A stretch of DNA of 64,000 nt. Origin: an uncultured Clostridia bacterium (lineage in GTDB: Bacteria > Bacillota > Clostridia > Christensenellales > UBA1750). Of the stretch, positions 40,668 through 49,415 are shown piece by piece. A model generated the notes under the pieces. That model saw nothing but the letters and a program-made list of their open reading frames with translations, did no database searches and was not told the DNA's origin. Position 1 is the stretch's first letter. Every line of letters starts with the position of its first letter. The stretch is from assembly GCA_947625765.1 (NCBI GenBank), contig CANQPP010000001.1, positions 71,763 through 135,762 of the forward strand, in the 5' to 3' direction. The position numbers and the translations under genes were made by a program.

Positions 40668-41095
40668 CACGAGGCAAGATGAAGTTCTTTGAACACGCCA
40701 GGAATGTGGCGAGGATGTCCACCTTCCCCCGCGTGCATGTTGGAGCTGTAATAGTGTATGGGAGCAAGATTCTGTCCTGCGGGTTCAATCAGACAAAGAC
40801 TCACCCCTTACAGGCCAGATTCAACGCTATGCGGCACTTCGAGAACCAGGACAATGTACAGCACTCGATCCATGCGGAGATGGCCGCTCTATCCTCCATA
40901 TGGGATGCGGACTTGGACTGGAGCAAGGTCGAGGTGTTCGTCTATCGCCTCCGGGGAGACAGGCCACACGGGTATGCCCGCCCGTGCAAGGCTTGTATGA
41001 CCGCCATTCGGGAGAAGGGTATCCGGGATGTGTACTATACCGGGGACGATGGGTTCATATATGAGAGACTGGACGAGCTAAAGGAGGTTGTGTAA
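40664..41095 (+). CDS. Cytidine/deoxycytidylate deaminase family protein
   Basis: 143 aa. Zinc-dependent deaminase motifs: SIHAEMAAL (His, catalytic Glu) near 68 and ARPCKACMTAI (two Cys) near 105. GAVIVYGSKILSCGFNQTKTH supports the fold. May produce dUMP for ThyX or act on another nucleotide; the C-terminus is shorter than in typical dCMP deaminases, which leaves the substrate open. Confidence 0.85.
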   Translation: MTRGKMKFFEHARNVARMSTFPRVHVGAVIVYGSKILSCGFNQTKTHPLQARFNAMRHFENQDNVQHSIHAEMAALSSIWDADLDWSKVEVFVYRLRGDRPHGYARPCKACMTAIREKGIRDVYYTGDDGFIYERLDELKEVV

Positions 41096-41536
41096 GTGGC
41101 GTCTTTTCCGATTTGCACGCACGGGTTGTACAAGTCAATAATGCCCGCTGTAAAGACTTGGGTGGTGCAGCCCAGTGTGGTTGAGAATTGGCTGAACAAC
41201 TGCATGTTTCCGTTGTGTTCAGGGTGTAACGATGCGATGAAGAAGGTGTACGTCAACACCGCCCTGGTGAACCATGACCAGCCGCGTTCTTCCTGCGGGG
41301 TGTCTACTGTAATGGTTATCTGCGGCAAGTGCGGAACGGTGCTGTTCGTGAGTGTCGGGGCTATGTATAAGGCGGCGCACGGTATCGCGGAACGCCCAGA
41401 GCTTGGGGATGGCGAGACTCTGACTTATATTCTGGAGTATGAGAGCATGGTTGAGAATGGGCGGCTTGAGTCCAAGAGCTGGTACAAGTTGGTGGATAGG
41501 AAGCCCATGCAGGAGATGCTAAACATTATTGAGTAA
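41096..41536 (+). CDS. Cys-rich hypothetical protein
   Basis: 146 aa from GTG 41096, directly after the deaminase stop and 8 nt from AAAGGAGG. Cys/His pattern (FPICTHG, CSGCNDAM, ICGKCG) suggests one or two zinc ribbons. Unknown function. Same operon as the RNA polymerase. Confidence 0.55.
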   Translation: MASFPICTHGLYKSIMPAVKTWVVQPSVVENWLNNCMFPLCSGCNDAMKKVYVNTALVNHDQPRSSCGVSTVMVICGKCGTVLFVSVGAMYKAAHGIAERPELGDGETLTYILEYESMVENGRLESKSWYKLVDRKPMQEMLNIIE

Positions 41537-41548
41537 GGAGGTGATGGT

Positions 41549-41854
41549 GTGCGCGGCGATTTGAGAGAAACTTCGTTTGACTACATTGTCGGGGATGAAA
41601 AGGCTGTTGCATGGTCGTCTGAGCCGAAGGTGATGCGTCTCCTCCACTCTCTGCACCAGCGGTTCCCGAACGATGTAGAGATCGTGAAAGTTCAGGACGA
41701 GAAAGACGGGAGCGAATGGTCTGTGAGTGCTCTTGTCCCAGTCAGCTGGATCAAGCTCTCCCCGCCCAGGAAGAGGAACATGACGGACGAAGAGAAGCAG
41801 AGAGCGGCGGAGCGGCTAAAAGAGGCACGGGCAAAGCGCGCCCGGCAGAAGTAG
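41549..41854 (+). CDS. Hypothetical protein with basic tail
   Basis: 101 aa from GTG 41549 (AAGGAGG). First 75 residues mixed alpha/beta (SWSVSALVPVSWIKL-like core), then Lys/Arg/Glu-rich (KRNMTDEEKQRAAERL). This combination is common in SPbeta-like and other Firmicutes phages next to polymerase genes. Possible nucleic-acid binding. Confidence 0.55.
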   Translation: MRGDLRETSFDYIVGDEKAVAWSSEPKVMRLLHSLHQRFPNDVEIVKVQDEKDGSEWSVSALVPVSWIKLSPPRKRNMTDEEKQRAAERLKEARAKRARQK

Positions 41855-41891
41855 CAGCGGGCACGGAACAGGGAAGTGAGGTGGATGCGGC

Positions 41892-44600
41892 ATCGCGCTA
41901 GACAAGCAGGTCAACATTTACGCGGTTGACACGAGCGCCTTCTACACCGACGAAGAGAAGGAGTTGGAGGACGCGCTGAACAAGGCAAGAGCAGAGCGCA
42001 ATTCTCTGGTTAAGGAAGCCTTGGTCATTCGGAAGTACCATGCGGGGGAACTCACAGAAAAGAAGGCCATGAATCAGCTCCATGCCTTATACAAGGATAA
42101 AGATGAGGAGCTTCGGCCTACGGCGGTTCCCAGTGAAGCTCGGCTAGGTGTTATCAAGCTGGAGAAACAATGCTGCGTGGTCAAGATAGCAAGCCTAAAG
42201 GAGCAGCTCTTACAGCTACTCAAGCGGCATGAAGGGGTACGGGAGCTTCGCCCGGAGGAGTTAAATGTACAGCACATAGTATCGGTGTTCGATTCTGCGT
42301 TGACACGTGCGCTTAAAATGGACATCAATGGGCTTTATAACGACATCATTATCGTCAAAACCTACTTTTTCGACGTGTTCAAGAACATCGTTGAGGATGG
42401 GTTCACCTACCAAGGTGACAGATATGTGCTGTTGACAGCCTCGGCGGGGCAAATCAGAACGAAGAAATCCGTCTTTATTAAGGAGAAAAGACTGCAAGAA
42501 GTACAGGATGTTATCAGCTGTGGGCTGTCTGTGGACGATATAAACGCTCACGGCGGCGTTAATGTCAATAAGTACCTTGCTTATCTGGCCTTGAGCAACA
42601 GCGCGACGGACGTTATCCCGTGGTTTGACATCGACAGGTGCATCGTGGTGGACGATTTGGAGACTACTGTGACCAGCATGGTGGACTTCGTGGACGAGAA
42701 AACCTATACAGTGCATCGGCAAGAGATGTCCTTCCCTATCACTCATACGGACGGGTGCGGGATGATACTCCCTTCTGCATCGAAGAAGAACTTCATGATC
42801 CGCTTGCCATGGATAAAGGGCTTGCTGGCAGTGTTTCCGTTCGATAAGTTCATAAATCAGGCAAATATGTACAAAAACGACGGAAATAGTGCAAAAATCA
42901 AGGATATTTATGGCGAAACGCACGATATTTTGGCAGAAAATATCAATATTATTTTCACCAAAAGCCAGTTCAAGATGTGGAAATACTATTCCAGTTGGGA
43001 TGAGTATAAGGAGAAGTTCAAGCGTTTCGGCTGCACGGCGGGCATGTGTAACGAGGAAGATGATAAGATACAGGACGCCAAGATCAACTACCAGATGCTC
43101 CAGACGCTCACAGACCTGCGGGAGGACGAGCTGGAGCACATTGTAGGCAAAACGGCGTACAAAATCTCCTCCATCTCTTCCGACCGGGAGACCATGTTGC
43201 GTGTGTTCGGCGCGACCACGAAGAACCAGCACAAAAACTACTTTCAACAGTGCCTTCTCCTCTATCCCGAACTTCTACAGGATGAGTATTGCCGAGACAT
43301 GCTCCGCAGCATCAAGGGGAGTCTGGAGAAAGAAGCCTGGTCTGGCCGGGTGGATGTGTATGGGAAGTACACCTTTGTCGTGCCGGACATGTTCGCTTTC
43401 TGCCAGCACCTGTTCTGTGGCGAGGCCATCCCTACCGGGCTGCTAAAGAATGGCGAAGTGTACTGCCGCCTGTTCCGTGCCCCGGAGCTTGACTGCTTGA
43501 GAAGTCCCCATCTGTACCGGGAGCATGCCATCCGAACGAATGTCGCCCCGGAGAAGCCGGAGATGGCGGAGTGGTTCTGCACGGATGCTATCTATACTAG
43601 CATCGAGGACAACATTAGCAAGATTCTCATGTTCGACTGTGACGGTGATAAGCTGCTGGTGTGTGCCGATAAGGTTCTCGTACAGGCGGCGAAGCGCAAC
43701 ATGGAGGGCATTGTTCCGCTGTACTACGAGATGGCGAAGGCTGGCTCTATGCCCCTTACCCCTACCGTTATGTATAACGGCATGATCGCGGCATATACGG
43801 GCGGGAACATCGGCCAGATAAGCAACGACATCACGAAGGTGTGGAACAACCCGGAGCCAGACCTTGAAGTCATTAAGCTCCTGTGCATGGAGAACAACTT
43901 CACAATCGACTATGCCAAGACCTTGTATAAGCCCGTCCGCCCGCCGGAAGCCGAGAAAAGGATAACGGAAGCTACGCGGCGGCAGCTCCCCCACTACTTC
44001 ATCTGGGCAAAAGATAAGCGTGAAGACCAGGTGGCCCCGCCGGGGACTGGATGCGTGGACAAGATACTGGACATGATCCCGAAGGGTAGGTTGCGCTTTG
44101 ACCAGAAGAAGAACGGGAAACTCAACTACCACCTGCTTATGCAGAACTGGCGGCTCGATATGGAAGAAGAGAAGGCTAAGGAAGTTCTTGCCGCCTATAA
44201 GGGTGCTGTCGCAGACATTGGCACGGTGATGTACTTCTCTGAAGATCAGCAGGACAATAGCAACTACATTCTTGGTCAACTCAGGGACAAGCTGACCGCT
44301 ATTGCTCCTATGGAGTACGTTACTGATGTGCTGGTAAAGCATCTCTTCCACCAAAAACATACCCCGCGCAAGGTGGTTTTCTGGAATCTGTGCGGAGAGC
44401 AGGTCTTGAAGAACTTGCAGGCCAATATCTCGACCAAGACCTTCTACTGTGTGAGCTGCGGGAAGCGTGTGGTGCGCAGGCATCCGAACCAGACGCGCTG
44501 CGACCAGTGTGCCGCCGATAGAAGGAAGGCGTACAATGCGGAGAAACAGCGGGAATACCGTAGAAAAAAGCGAGAATCATGTACCCCGTTGAGTCAATGA
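41892..44600 (+). CDS. Single-subunit YonO/QDE-1-like RNA polymerase; probable AUC start
   Basis: About 902 aa. The active-site loop ISKILMFDCDGDKLLV holds the DxDGD signature (near 580) of two-barrel RNA polymerases; upstream are LLKNGEVYCRLFRAPEL and SPHLYREHAI (basic substrate-binding box). The end has two CxxC pairs (CVSCGKRV, CDQCAA) and a basic tail. SPbeta YonO is of comparable size and transcribes late genes. The first standard start, TTG 41964, cuts off NIYAVDTSAFYTDEE; an in-frame ATC at 41892, 7 nt after GAGGTGG, includes it. It likely reads the structural genes to the right. Confidence 0.82.
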   Translation: MALDKQVNIYAVDTSAFYTDEEKELEDALNKARAERNSLVKEALVIRKYHAGELTEKKAMNQLHALYKDKDEELRPTAVPSEARLGVIKLEKQCCVVKIASLKEQLLQLLKRHEGVRELRPEELNVQHIVSVFDSALTRALKMDINGLYNDIIIVKTYFFDVFKNIVEDGFTYQGDRYVLLTASAGQIRTKKSVFIKEKRLQEVQDVISCGLSVDDINAHGGVNVNKYLAYLALSNSATDVIPWFDIDRCIVVDDLETTVTSMVDFVDEKTYTVHRQEMSFPITHTDGCGMILPSASKKNFMIRLPWIKGLLAVFPFDKFINQANMYKNDGNSAKIKDIYGETHDILAENINIIFTKSQFKMWKYYSSWDEYKEKFKRFGCTAGMCNEEDDKIQDAKINYQMLQTLTDLREDELEHIVGKTAYKISSISSDRETMLRVFGATTKNQHKNYFQQCLLLYPELLQDEYCRDMLRSIKGSLEKEAWSGRVDVYGKYTFVVPDMFAFCQHLFCGEAIPTGLLKNGEVYCRLFRAPELDCLRSPHLYREHAIRTNVAPEKPEMAEWFCTDAIYTSIEDNISKILMFDCDGDKLLVCADKVLVQAAKRNMEGIVPLYYEMAKAGSMPLTPTVMYNGMIAAYTGGNIGQISNDITKVWNNPEPDLEVIKLLCMENNFTIDYAKTLYKPVRPPEAEKRITEATRRQLPHYFIWAKDKREDQVAPPGTGCVDKILDMIPKGRLRFDQKKNGKLNYHLLMQNWRLDMEEEKAKEVLAAYKGAVADIGTVMYFSEDQQDNSNYILGQLRDKLTAIAPMEYVTDVLVKHLFHQKHTPRKVVFWNLCGEQVLKNLQANISTKTFYCVSCGKRVVRRHPNQTRCDQCAADRRKAYNAEKQREYRRKKRESCTPLSQ

Positions 44601-44627
44601 GATTTCCGTTGACTCAATGGAATTTCC
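44588..44627 (+). repeat. Abutting 20-bp repeats containing an inverted TTGASTCAA pair
   Basis: GTTGAGTCAATGAGATTTCC (44588-44607) is followed at once by GTTGACTCAATGGAATTTCC (44608-44627), 3 mismatches. TTGAGTCAA is the exact reverse complement of TTGACTCAA, so the pair also forms an inverted repeat. It covers the RNA polymerase stop codon and precedes the ClpP-like gene, so it may be an operator or phage-RNA-polymerase recognition site. Confidence 0.65.
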
Positions 44628-44760
44628 ATTCACTTCCCGAACAAAATTGATATTGAAATAAAAGGCCCAAAAATGCTTGAATTATCGGAATTTCTTGGCC
44701 CTGCCTAGCTAAAACGCAATTAGGGGAAACCCCTTGTTTAAAGCTATGAAAGGAGCACGG

Positions 44761-45453
44761 ATTTTCCGTGACATGCCTATGAGCAAGAAGCCTTACAAGT
44801 CTGATGTAGAGAGCTTAATGGACGAACTGCTGGCCGATGCGCGGTATGCCGAGTTTGACCCGGAAGGCGTTTCTTCCTTCCTCGACCCTTATCTGCTGAC
44901 GTATTACGCGCTGCGACAGGATCGCATGCTTTGGCTAGGCGGCGAGGTGGACGATGATTGGTGCGAGTTCGCCAAGATTATTCTCCTGTGGAACAAGTAT
45001 GATGAGGATGCCCACATCGCTGTCAAAGACAGAATACCCATTAAGTTGCTGATACATAGTGATGGCGGCGACCTTGGTGTGAACAATGTGCTGACGAACA
45101 TGATCCGTGTAAGCCGCACTCCTGTGTGGGGTGTCAACATGGGCCAGGCGTACAGCGCCGCCGCGTGTATTTACCTATCTTGCCACAAACGCTTGGCTAT
45201 GCCTAACTCTCGCTTCCTGCTGCATAGCGGGGGGGTCGAGAATATGTCCGGCTCCTATGAAGAGGTTATGGCCTTTGCGTCGAACTACAAGTCGCAGATT
45301 GCTGATATTACAGAGCTTATCATTGAGCGAAGCAATGCCTCCAGAGAGTATGTGGAAGACCACATGCGCGCTGACTGGTTCCTTTCTGCTCAAGAAGCGA
45401 TTGATCTTGGCATCTGTGACAAGCTGATTACAGATGTGCGCGACCTTCTATAA
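44761..45453 (+). CDS. ClpP-like serine protease; start AUU or UUG
   Basis: About 230 aa. Crotonase/ClpP fold signature: IHSDGGDLGVNN (oxyanion), MGQAYSAAACIY (catalytic Ser near 131), RFLLHSGG (catalytic His), and ICDKLI at the end. Phage ClpP-type proteases often mature the head, although here a separate protease/scaffold lies at 53913. Start: ATG 44746 has no SD; ATT 44761 is 5 nt from AAAGGAG; TTG 44734 is 6 nt from AGGGGA. I prefer ATT but this is not settled. Confidence 0.83.
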   Translation: MFRDMPMSKKPYKSDVESLMDELLADARYAEFDPEGVSSFLDPYLLTYYALRQDRMLWLGGEVDDDWCEFAKIILLWNKYDEDAHIAVKDRIPIKLLIHSDGGDLGVNNVLTNMIRVSRTPVWGVNMGQAYSAAACIYLSCHKRLAMPNSRFLLHSGGVENMSGSYEEVMAFASNYKSQIADITELIIERSNASREYVEDHMRADWFLSAQEAIDLGICDKLITDVRDLL

Positions 45454-45465
45454 GGAGGGCTTCTA

Positions 45466-46140
45466 ACGAGGAAAAGAGTTGAGCATGAAGCGCCACCTGA
45501 AACGCTAGAACAACACATGAATTACGGGCTGGTGCTGGATGATGAACAGCGCCACTTCCGGGATGCTATATGGGACTCCCGCAAGAAGATCGTGCTGTGT
45601 GACAGTGCGGCGGGCACGGGCAAGACTACCATCGCGGTAGCCACCGCCTGTCTCCTGTACCACTACCACCTCTACGATGGCTGTTACTATATTGTGACTA
45701 ACTACTCTGAGAGGCTGGGGTATCTTCCCGGTGACTTGACATCCAAGGAACAGCCCTACATGACCCCGTTGTATGACGCATTGGCTAAGATACGAGAAGA
45801 GGACTGCGTGGTTCGGCCCGGCACGGACGGCCCGAAGGAAGGCTTCATCTATGCTTCTACGGACGCTTACGTGCTTGGCGTGAACTGGGATCACAAGGTC
45901 GTTATTATTGACGAGGCACAGTGCCTGACAAAGAGCGCTCTTAAGGCGCTGCTTACACGGTGTTCCGATACCTGTAAGGTGATTGTCATTGGCTCCACTC
46001 TGCAAGTGCAGGGCATAAGCAAAGAGGCTTCCGGCTTCGCTGACTGCATCAAGCACTTTGCGGAGAAGGATTGGGCCGCCGTCTGTCATTTGACAAGGAA
46101 TTATCGAGGAGAAGTATCTGCTTGGGCAGATAAGATGTAA
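45466..46140 (+). CDS. PhoH-like ATPase; probable ACG start
   Basis: About 224 aa. Walker A DSAAGTGKTTIAVATACLL (near 46), GYLPGDLTSKEQPYM and YDAL, Walker B VVIIDEAQCLT (near 145), RNYRGEVS at the end: the phage PhoH family (RNA-linked ATPase of uncertain role). ATG 45517 has no SD; 17 codons earlier an in-frame ACG (45466) sits 7 nt after AAGGAGG, and the encoded segment RVEHEAPPETLEQHMNYGL looks like the normal family N-terminus. Confidence 0.86.
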   Translation, partial: TRKRVEHEAPPETLEQHMNYGLVLDDEQRHFRDAIWDSRKKIVLCDSAAGTGKTTIAVATACLLYHYHLYDGCYYIVTNYSERLGYLPGDLTSKEQPYMTPLYDALAKIREEDCVVRPGTDGPKEGFIYASTDAYVLGVNWDHKVVIIDEAQCLTKSALKALLTRCSDTCKVIVIGSTLQVQGISKEASGFADCIKHFAEKDWAAVCHLTRNYRGEVSAWADKM

Positions 46141-46151
46141 GGAGTAACGGA

Positions 46152-46328
46152 ATGGCTAAGAAATCACGCAAGACAAGTTTTTCGCACGCTGTTATCGACG
46201 TGGATGCCGGGACGATAACCGAGATCACCGCCGATAATGAGCATGAGTATCAGATCGACGAAGTGCTTCGGGAATGGGATGGTGTAGAGAACATCCGCTT
46301 CTCTATCAGCATGGACGAGGACTTTTGA
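46152..46328 (+). CDS. YonK-like small protein
   Basis: 58 aa: MAKKSRKTSFSHAVIDVDAG then TITEITADNEHEYQIDEVL and NIRFSISMDEDF. Length and pattern (TITE ... Y.I..VL.E.DG..I.ISI) resemble SPbeta YonK. Its position next to PhoH and the phosphoesterase agrees with SPbeta order. Function unknown; forms small oligomers in SPbeta by report, which I cannot verify here. Confidence 0.65.
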   Translation: MAKKSRKTSFSHAVIDVDAGTITEITADNEHEYQIDEVLREWDGVENIRFSISMDEDF

Positions 46329-47302
46329 TGCAGAAAGTAGATAGGATGCCTAATGAGACGTATGAGGACTACTTTGTGCGTCTGTTCGATGGGAAAGCGG
46401 AGTATGGGCTTACATGCCAGGACATCGCCGCTCTGTTGAACAAGGAGTTCCACCAGAACTTTGATGCCAGCACCTACCGTAAGGAGTTCCGGGCTTTCGA
46501 CCGGGGCCGTGCCTACGAGAGGAAGAGGAAGGCCGCGCCTGTAACAATTCTGGCGCTGTCTGACTTCCACTATCCGTATGCCCGCCCGGCGGCGGACTTC
46601 ACGCTCTACAACGGCTTGGTGGACGTGCTGGTTCTGAACGGCGACATCATCGACTGCCAATCTATCTCGTCCTTTGATAAGGTATATAGGTTGAGCCAGA
46701 TGGAGGAAATCATTGGCGGCAGGCAGTACCTCGTGGACTTGATTAGTGTGATACAGCCCAAGCGAGTGGTGTTCACTTACGGGAATCACGAGATACGCTT
46801 CCAGAACTACCTGGCGAAGAATCTGGATTCTGACGTGCTGGAGCTGATGCCCTCCACTCCTCTGGACTTGATCGTTACGGATGGTTTTACCCATTACAAC
46901 AAGAAGAACATGACCAAGACTCAATATGAGCCGCTGGAGTCCATGTTCCCGAACATCGACATCGAGTATAACGGTAGTTGGTGGGTGCAGATCGGCAAGA
47001 CGATTTTCTGTCACCCGCTGGCATACAAGAGCGGGATGCTGAAAACAGCAGAAGCAGCGGTCTATTACTTCCATAACCAAGGCATTAGCTTTGATACGGT
47101 CGTGATGGCGCACACGCACAAGATCGGCCAGTACAAGCTGGGCAACGTCCATTTGTACGAGCAAGGCTGTTGCTGCGATGTGGATGCCCTGCATTATGCT
47201 GACGGCAAACTGCAAGCCCCACAACAAAAAGGGTTCCTTCTCTTATCTCAGGAGCTGGATGGCTCACTGATTGTCGAGAAGACCCGGATCATAGAAGATT
47301 AA
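46328..47302 (+). CDS. Calcineurin-like metallophosphoesterase
   Basis: 324 aa from ATG 46328 (TGATG overlap with the previous stop, GAGGAC SD). Motifs: LSDFHYP (metal Asp/His), NGDIIDCQS, YGNHEIRF, CHPLAYKSG, MAHTHKIGQ. N-terminal 70 residues form a helical DNA-binding-like segment. Cleaves phosphoesters, perhaps DNA ends or signalling nucleotides. Substrate unknown. SPbeta has a related protein in the yon block. Confidence 0.83.
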   Translation: MQKVDRMPNETYEDYFVRLFDGKAEYGLTCQDIAALLNKEFHQNFDASTYRKEFRAFDRGRAYERKRKAAPVTILALSDFHYPYARPAADFTLYNGLVDVLVLNGDIIDCQSISSFDKVYRLSQMEEIIGGRQYLVDLISVIQPKRVVFTYGNHEIRFQNYLAKNLDSDVLELMPSTPLDLIVTDGFTHYNKKNMTKTQYEPLESMFPNIDIEYNGSWWVQIGKTIFCHPLAYKSGMLKTAEAAVYYFHNQGISFDTVVMAHTHKIGQYKLGNVHLYEQGCCCDVDALHYADGKLQAPQQKGFLLLSQELDGSLIVEKTRIIED

Positions 47303-47332
47303 AGGAATATTTGAAGAAAAAAGGAGTACAGG

Positions 47333-47650
47333 ATGCTAACTAAGAGCGACATCGTTGACAAGGTTTCCAAAAAGACTGACGTAGCGCGGGTGTACGTGCG
47401 CGAGTTCATGAAGGCTCTCGAAGAGGTGGTTCTTGAATCCGCCGCACAGCGCGAACCCATTCAGTGGGTCGGCTTGTTCAGCCTTAACTTTAAGGAGCGG
47501 CAGCCTCACCTGTTCCACAACATTGTGACCGGGAAGACCGAGATGAGCCACGCTACCATTTCCGCGTCCATGAAGCCTTCTCTCAAGCTACAGGAGGCTT
47601 GCAAGACTGGCGCGATTGACGATAAGGAGACTGTCACCGATGAAAATTAA
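47333..47650 (+). CDS. HU/IHF-like DNA-binding protein
   Basis: 105 aa, ATG 47333 with GGAG. LTKSDIVDKVSKKTDVARVYVREFMKALEEVV matches the HU N-terminal helices; VGLFSLNFKERQPH and TGKTEMSHATISASMKPSLKLQEA match the beta arm and C-terminus (HU: GFGxFxxRxRxxR ... A...pxFkPg). Bends or packages DNA. SPbeta has YonN (HupN) in the same neighbourhood. Confidence 0.82.
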   Translation: MLTKSDIVDKVSKKTDVARVYVREFMKALEEVVLESAAQREPIQWVGLFSLNFKERQPHLFHNIVTGKTEMSHATISASMKPSLKLQEACKTGAIDDKETVTDEN

Positions 47651-48005
47651 GCGCAGCACTGTTGTTGATGCTATCACCCGATCCAGGGAGGAAGAACCCG
47701 ATAAGACCGTGGTTCTCATCCTGCCTGCGAACGAAGTCCCCGGCTACATGCGCAAGCTGATCGGGGCGAAGTATGACTTAAACTATATCCAGTACGACCC
47801 GCTGGAGTACCCGTATGAGTACATGGTAACGGTGTTCCGCGACAATACTGTCGCCATCGAGAACATCTACGATGATAAGGACAATCCCTACGACCTGGTG
47901 TGTGACGGTGACATCCACTACATCCACCCCGATTGCCGTAGTAAGGTCTGGGGCGACACCTGTTGCAAGCACGACTACTTCGACGATTTGTACTTCGAGG
48001 ATTGA
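47640..48005 (+). CDS. Hypothetical protein
   Basis: 121 aa from ATG 47640, overlapping the HU gene end by 11 nt. Acidic with a Cys/His/Asp-rich end (WGDTCCKHDYFDDLYFED). The core PDKTVVLILPANEVPGYMRKLIG is a strand-helix unit. No family recognised. Confidence 0.55.
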   Translation: MKIKRSTVVDAITRSREEEPDKTVVLILPANEVPGYMRKLIGAKYDLNYIQYDPLEYPYEYMVTVFRDNTVAIENIYDDKDNPYDLVCDGDIHYIHPDCRSKVWGDTCCKHDYFDDLYFED

Positions 48006-48023
48006 TCTAGCACTTATCTTTCG

Positions 48024-48055
48024 GGACTCCCCCATCGTGGGGAGTCCTGCTTTCG
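48024..48055 (+). terminator. Terminator after the HU block
   Basis: GGACTCCCC-CATCGT-GGGGAGTCC (9 bp) followed by TGCTTTC. The T-tract is short, so termination may be partial. Confidence 0.7.
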
Positions 48056-48356
48056 GCTTATAAAGGAAGGCGTTGCTTGTGTGTAACTACGTTGGCGCGA
48101 GTTCTAACCCTTTCATTTTCCCGGAGAGGACTGGTTCGCAAGTACAGCGTTCCATCTCCATTATTCTCTTTCCCGCTGAATGGGAGCCTGCTCTAATAGG
48201 TGGGTATCTGCCCCGGTGTGTGTAACGTCGGGCGGGCACACTAATAATGTAAGATTTTGAAACAGAGGCGGGCCAGCATGTCCCTGGTGGACGGCTGGCC
48301 CATTCTTATACAACAAGGTATAACGGAACATAGATTTATGGAAGCGAGGTGGTTGT
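48056..48356 (+). other. Gene-free, structured leader
   Basis: About 300 bp with no SD-led ORF before 48357. Contains CCGGTGTGTGTAACGTC-GGGCGG (48214-48238, imperfect stem) and a two-step hairpin GGGCCAGC/GCTGGCCC enclosing TGTCC/GGAC (48270-48301) followed by ATTCTTAT, terminator-like. May regulate the terminase unit. Confidence 0.5.
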
Positions 48357-49415
48357 ATGGCCTCTAGTGCTAATAGCCGACTCGTTTGGTGTACGGTTGA
48401 GAGAGTAGGAAGAATCAGCCCGGAGAATAAGGAGAAGTACGAGAGATACTTTAAAGCGTGCAGGAAGGTCAACAAGTTCAAGACTACCTATACAGTATAC
48501 TACGGTATCCTTAAGCAGTTCATGTGCTTTCTTGCGATCTACCACGATAACATTGATGTTTACTCCGACGACTTCATGTTGAACGGCGCGGACATCATGA
48601 CGGACTTCTTGGATTTTTGCCAAGATACCCTACACAACCATACCAGTGCGATCAATACTAAGGTAGCCGCTGTAAAATCCTTCTTCAACTGGTCTGTGGA
48701 GAAGGGCTATATTCAGAAGTCCCCGTTTGAGATGCGGGAAATCAAGCTGCACTACCCGAAGGAAGCCGGGCCAATAAGCCCCTCTTATTATCTTACAGAA
48801 GAACAAGTAGCGAAAATTAGATACAACCTGGAGGTTGACGAGAACTTCGACATGCAGGATCAGCTCCTGTTCGAGCTGGCATATGACAGTGCGAACTGCA
48901 TCGGGGTTCTGGAGTCTCTATCCTTGGAGAAGCTGGACATGGAGAACAGTATGTTCGTCGGCATCAAGGAGAAGCGCGGCAAGGTGATTGACGTGGTATT
49001 CTCTGAAAAGACCGCCGAGCTGTTGAAGAAGTGGATGAGTCTTAGGAAGAATGGGTTTGACTATCTGACCATTGATTCACCCTTCATTACCTACTACGGC
49101 AAGAAGTACGTGCCCATGGCCCGTGGAGCCATACATCGGCGTATCCGAAAGTATGGCAAGACAATAGGGATAGACAACTTACGGTCGGAGTCTCTGCGCA
49201 AGTCTCGCTTATCTAACATCTTCGCCGTGACGGGAGATATGCTCACCGAACAACAGCGGAAGAAGATGGAAAAGGAACAGCTTGCGGTCGCGCCCGGCGG
49301 CGATACTCAAGGTTTTGTGGATGCTATCGAGCAGAAGATGGACATCCGCGACCGGGTGGCGAAGCTCAGAAAAGAGCGGGAGAAAGCTGGTGAGATGAAT
49401 GGCGACAAGGCGTGA
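48357..49415 (+). CDS. Tyrosine-recombinase-like protein without intact active site
   Basis: 352 aa. The SAM-like core-binding domain is clear (YERYFKACRKVNKFKTTYTVYYGILKQFMCFLAIY ... TKVAAVKSFFNWSVEKGYI). In the catalytic part the first Arg box is YDSANCIGVLESLSLEKL (no Arg), ESLRKSRLSNIF has E in place of His, and no Tyr box follows. The C-terminal end is a charged coiled coil. So it probably binds DNA without recombining it. SPbeta carries similar proteins. Confidence 0.7.
   Translation: MASSANSRLVWCTVERVGRISPENKEKYERYFKACRKVNKFKTTYTVYYGILKQFMCFLAIYHDNIDVYSDDFMLNGADIMTDFLDFCQDTLHNHTSAINTKVAAVKSFFNWSVEKGYIQKSPFEMREIKLHYPKEAGPISPSYYLTEEQVAKIRYNLEVDENFDMQDQLLFELAYDSANCIGVLESLSLEKLDMENSMFVGIKEKRGKVIDVVFSEKTAELLKKWMSLRKNGFDYLTIDSPFITYYGKKYVPMARGAIHRRIRKYGKTIGIDNLRSESLRKSRLSNIFAVTGDMLTEQQRKKMEKEQLAVAPGGDTQGFVDAIEQKMDIRDRVAKLRKEREKAGEMNGDKA

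Noticed and set aside
42261-43247. 328-aa minus-strand ORF
   Set aside because: Antisense to the RNA polymerase gene; no SD and no domain-like pattern.
43443-44483. 346-aa minus-strand ORF
   Set aside because: Antisense shadow of the RNA polymerase gene.
45229-45235. G7 run in the ClpP-like gene as a switch
   Set aside because: Shorter than the cassette tracts (8-9 G or 16-nt AG) and the gene is in frame; no sign of switching.
46250-47227. 325-aa minus-strand ORF
   Set aside because: Antisense shadow of the metallophosphoesterase gene.
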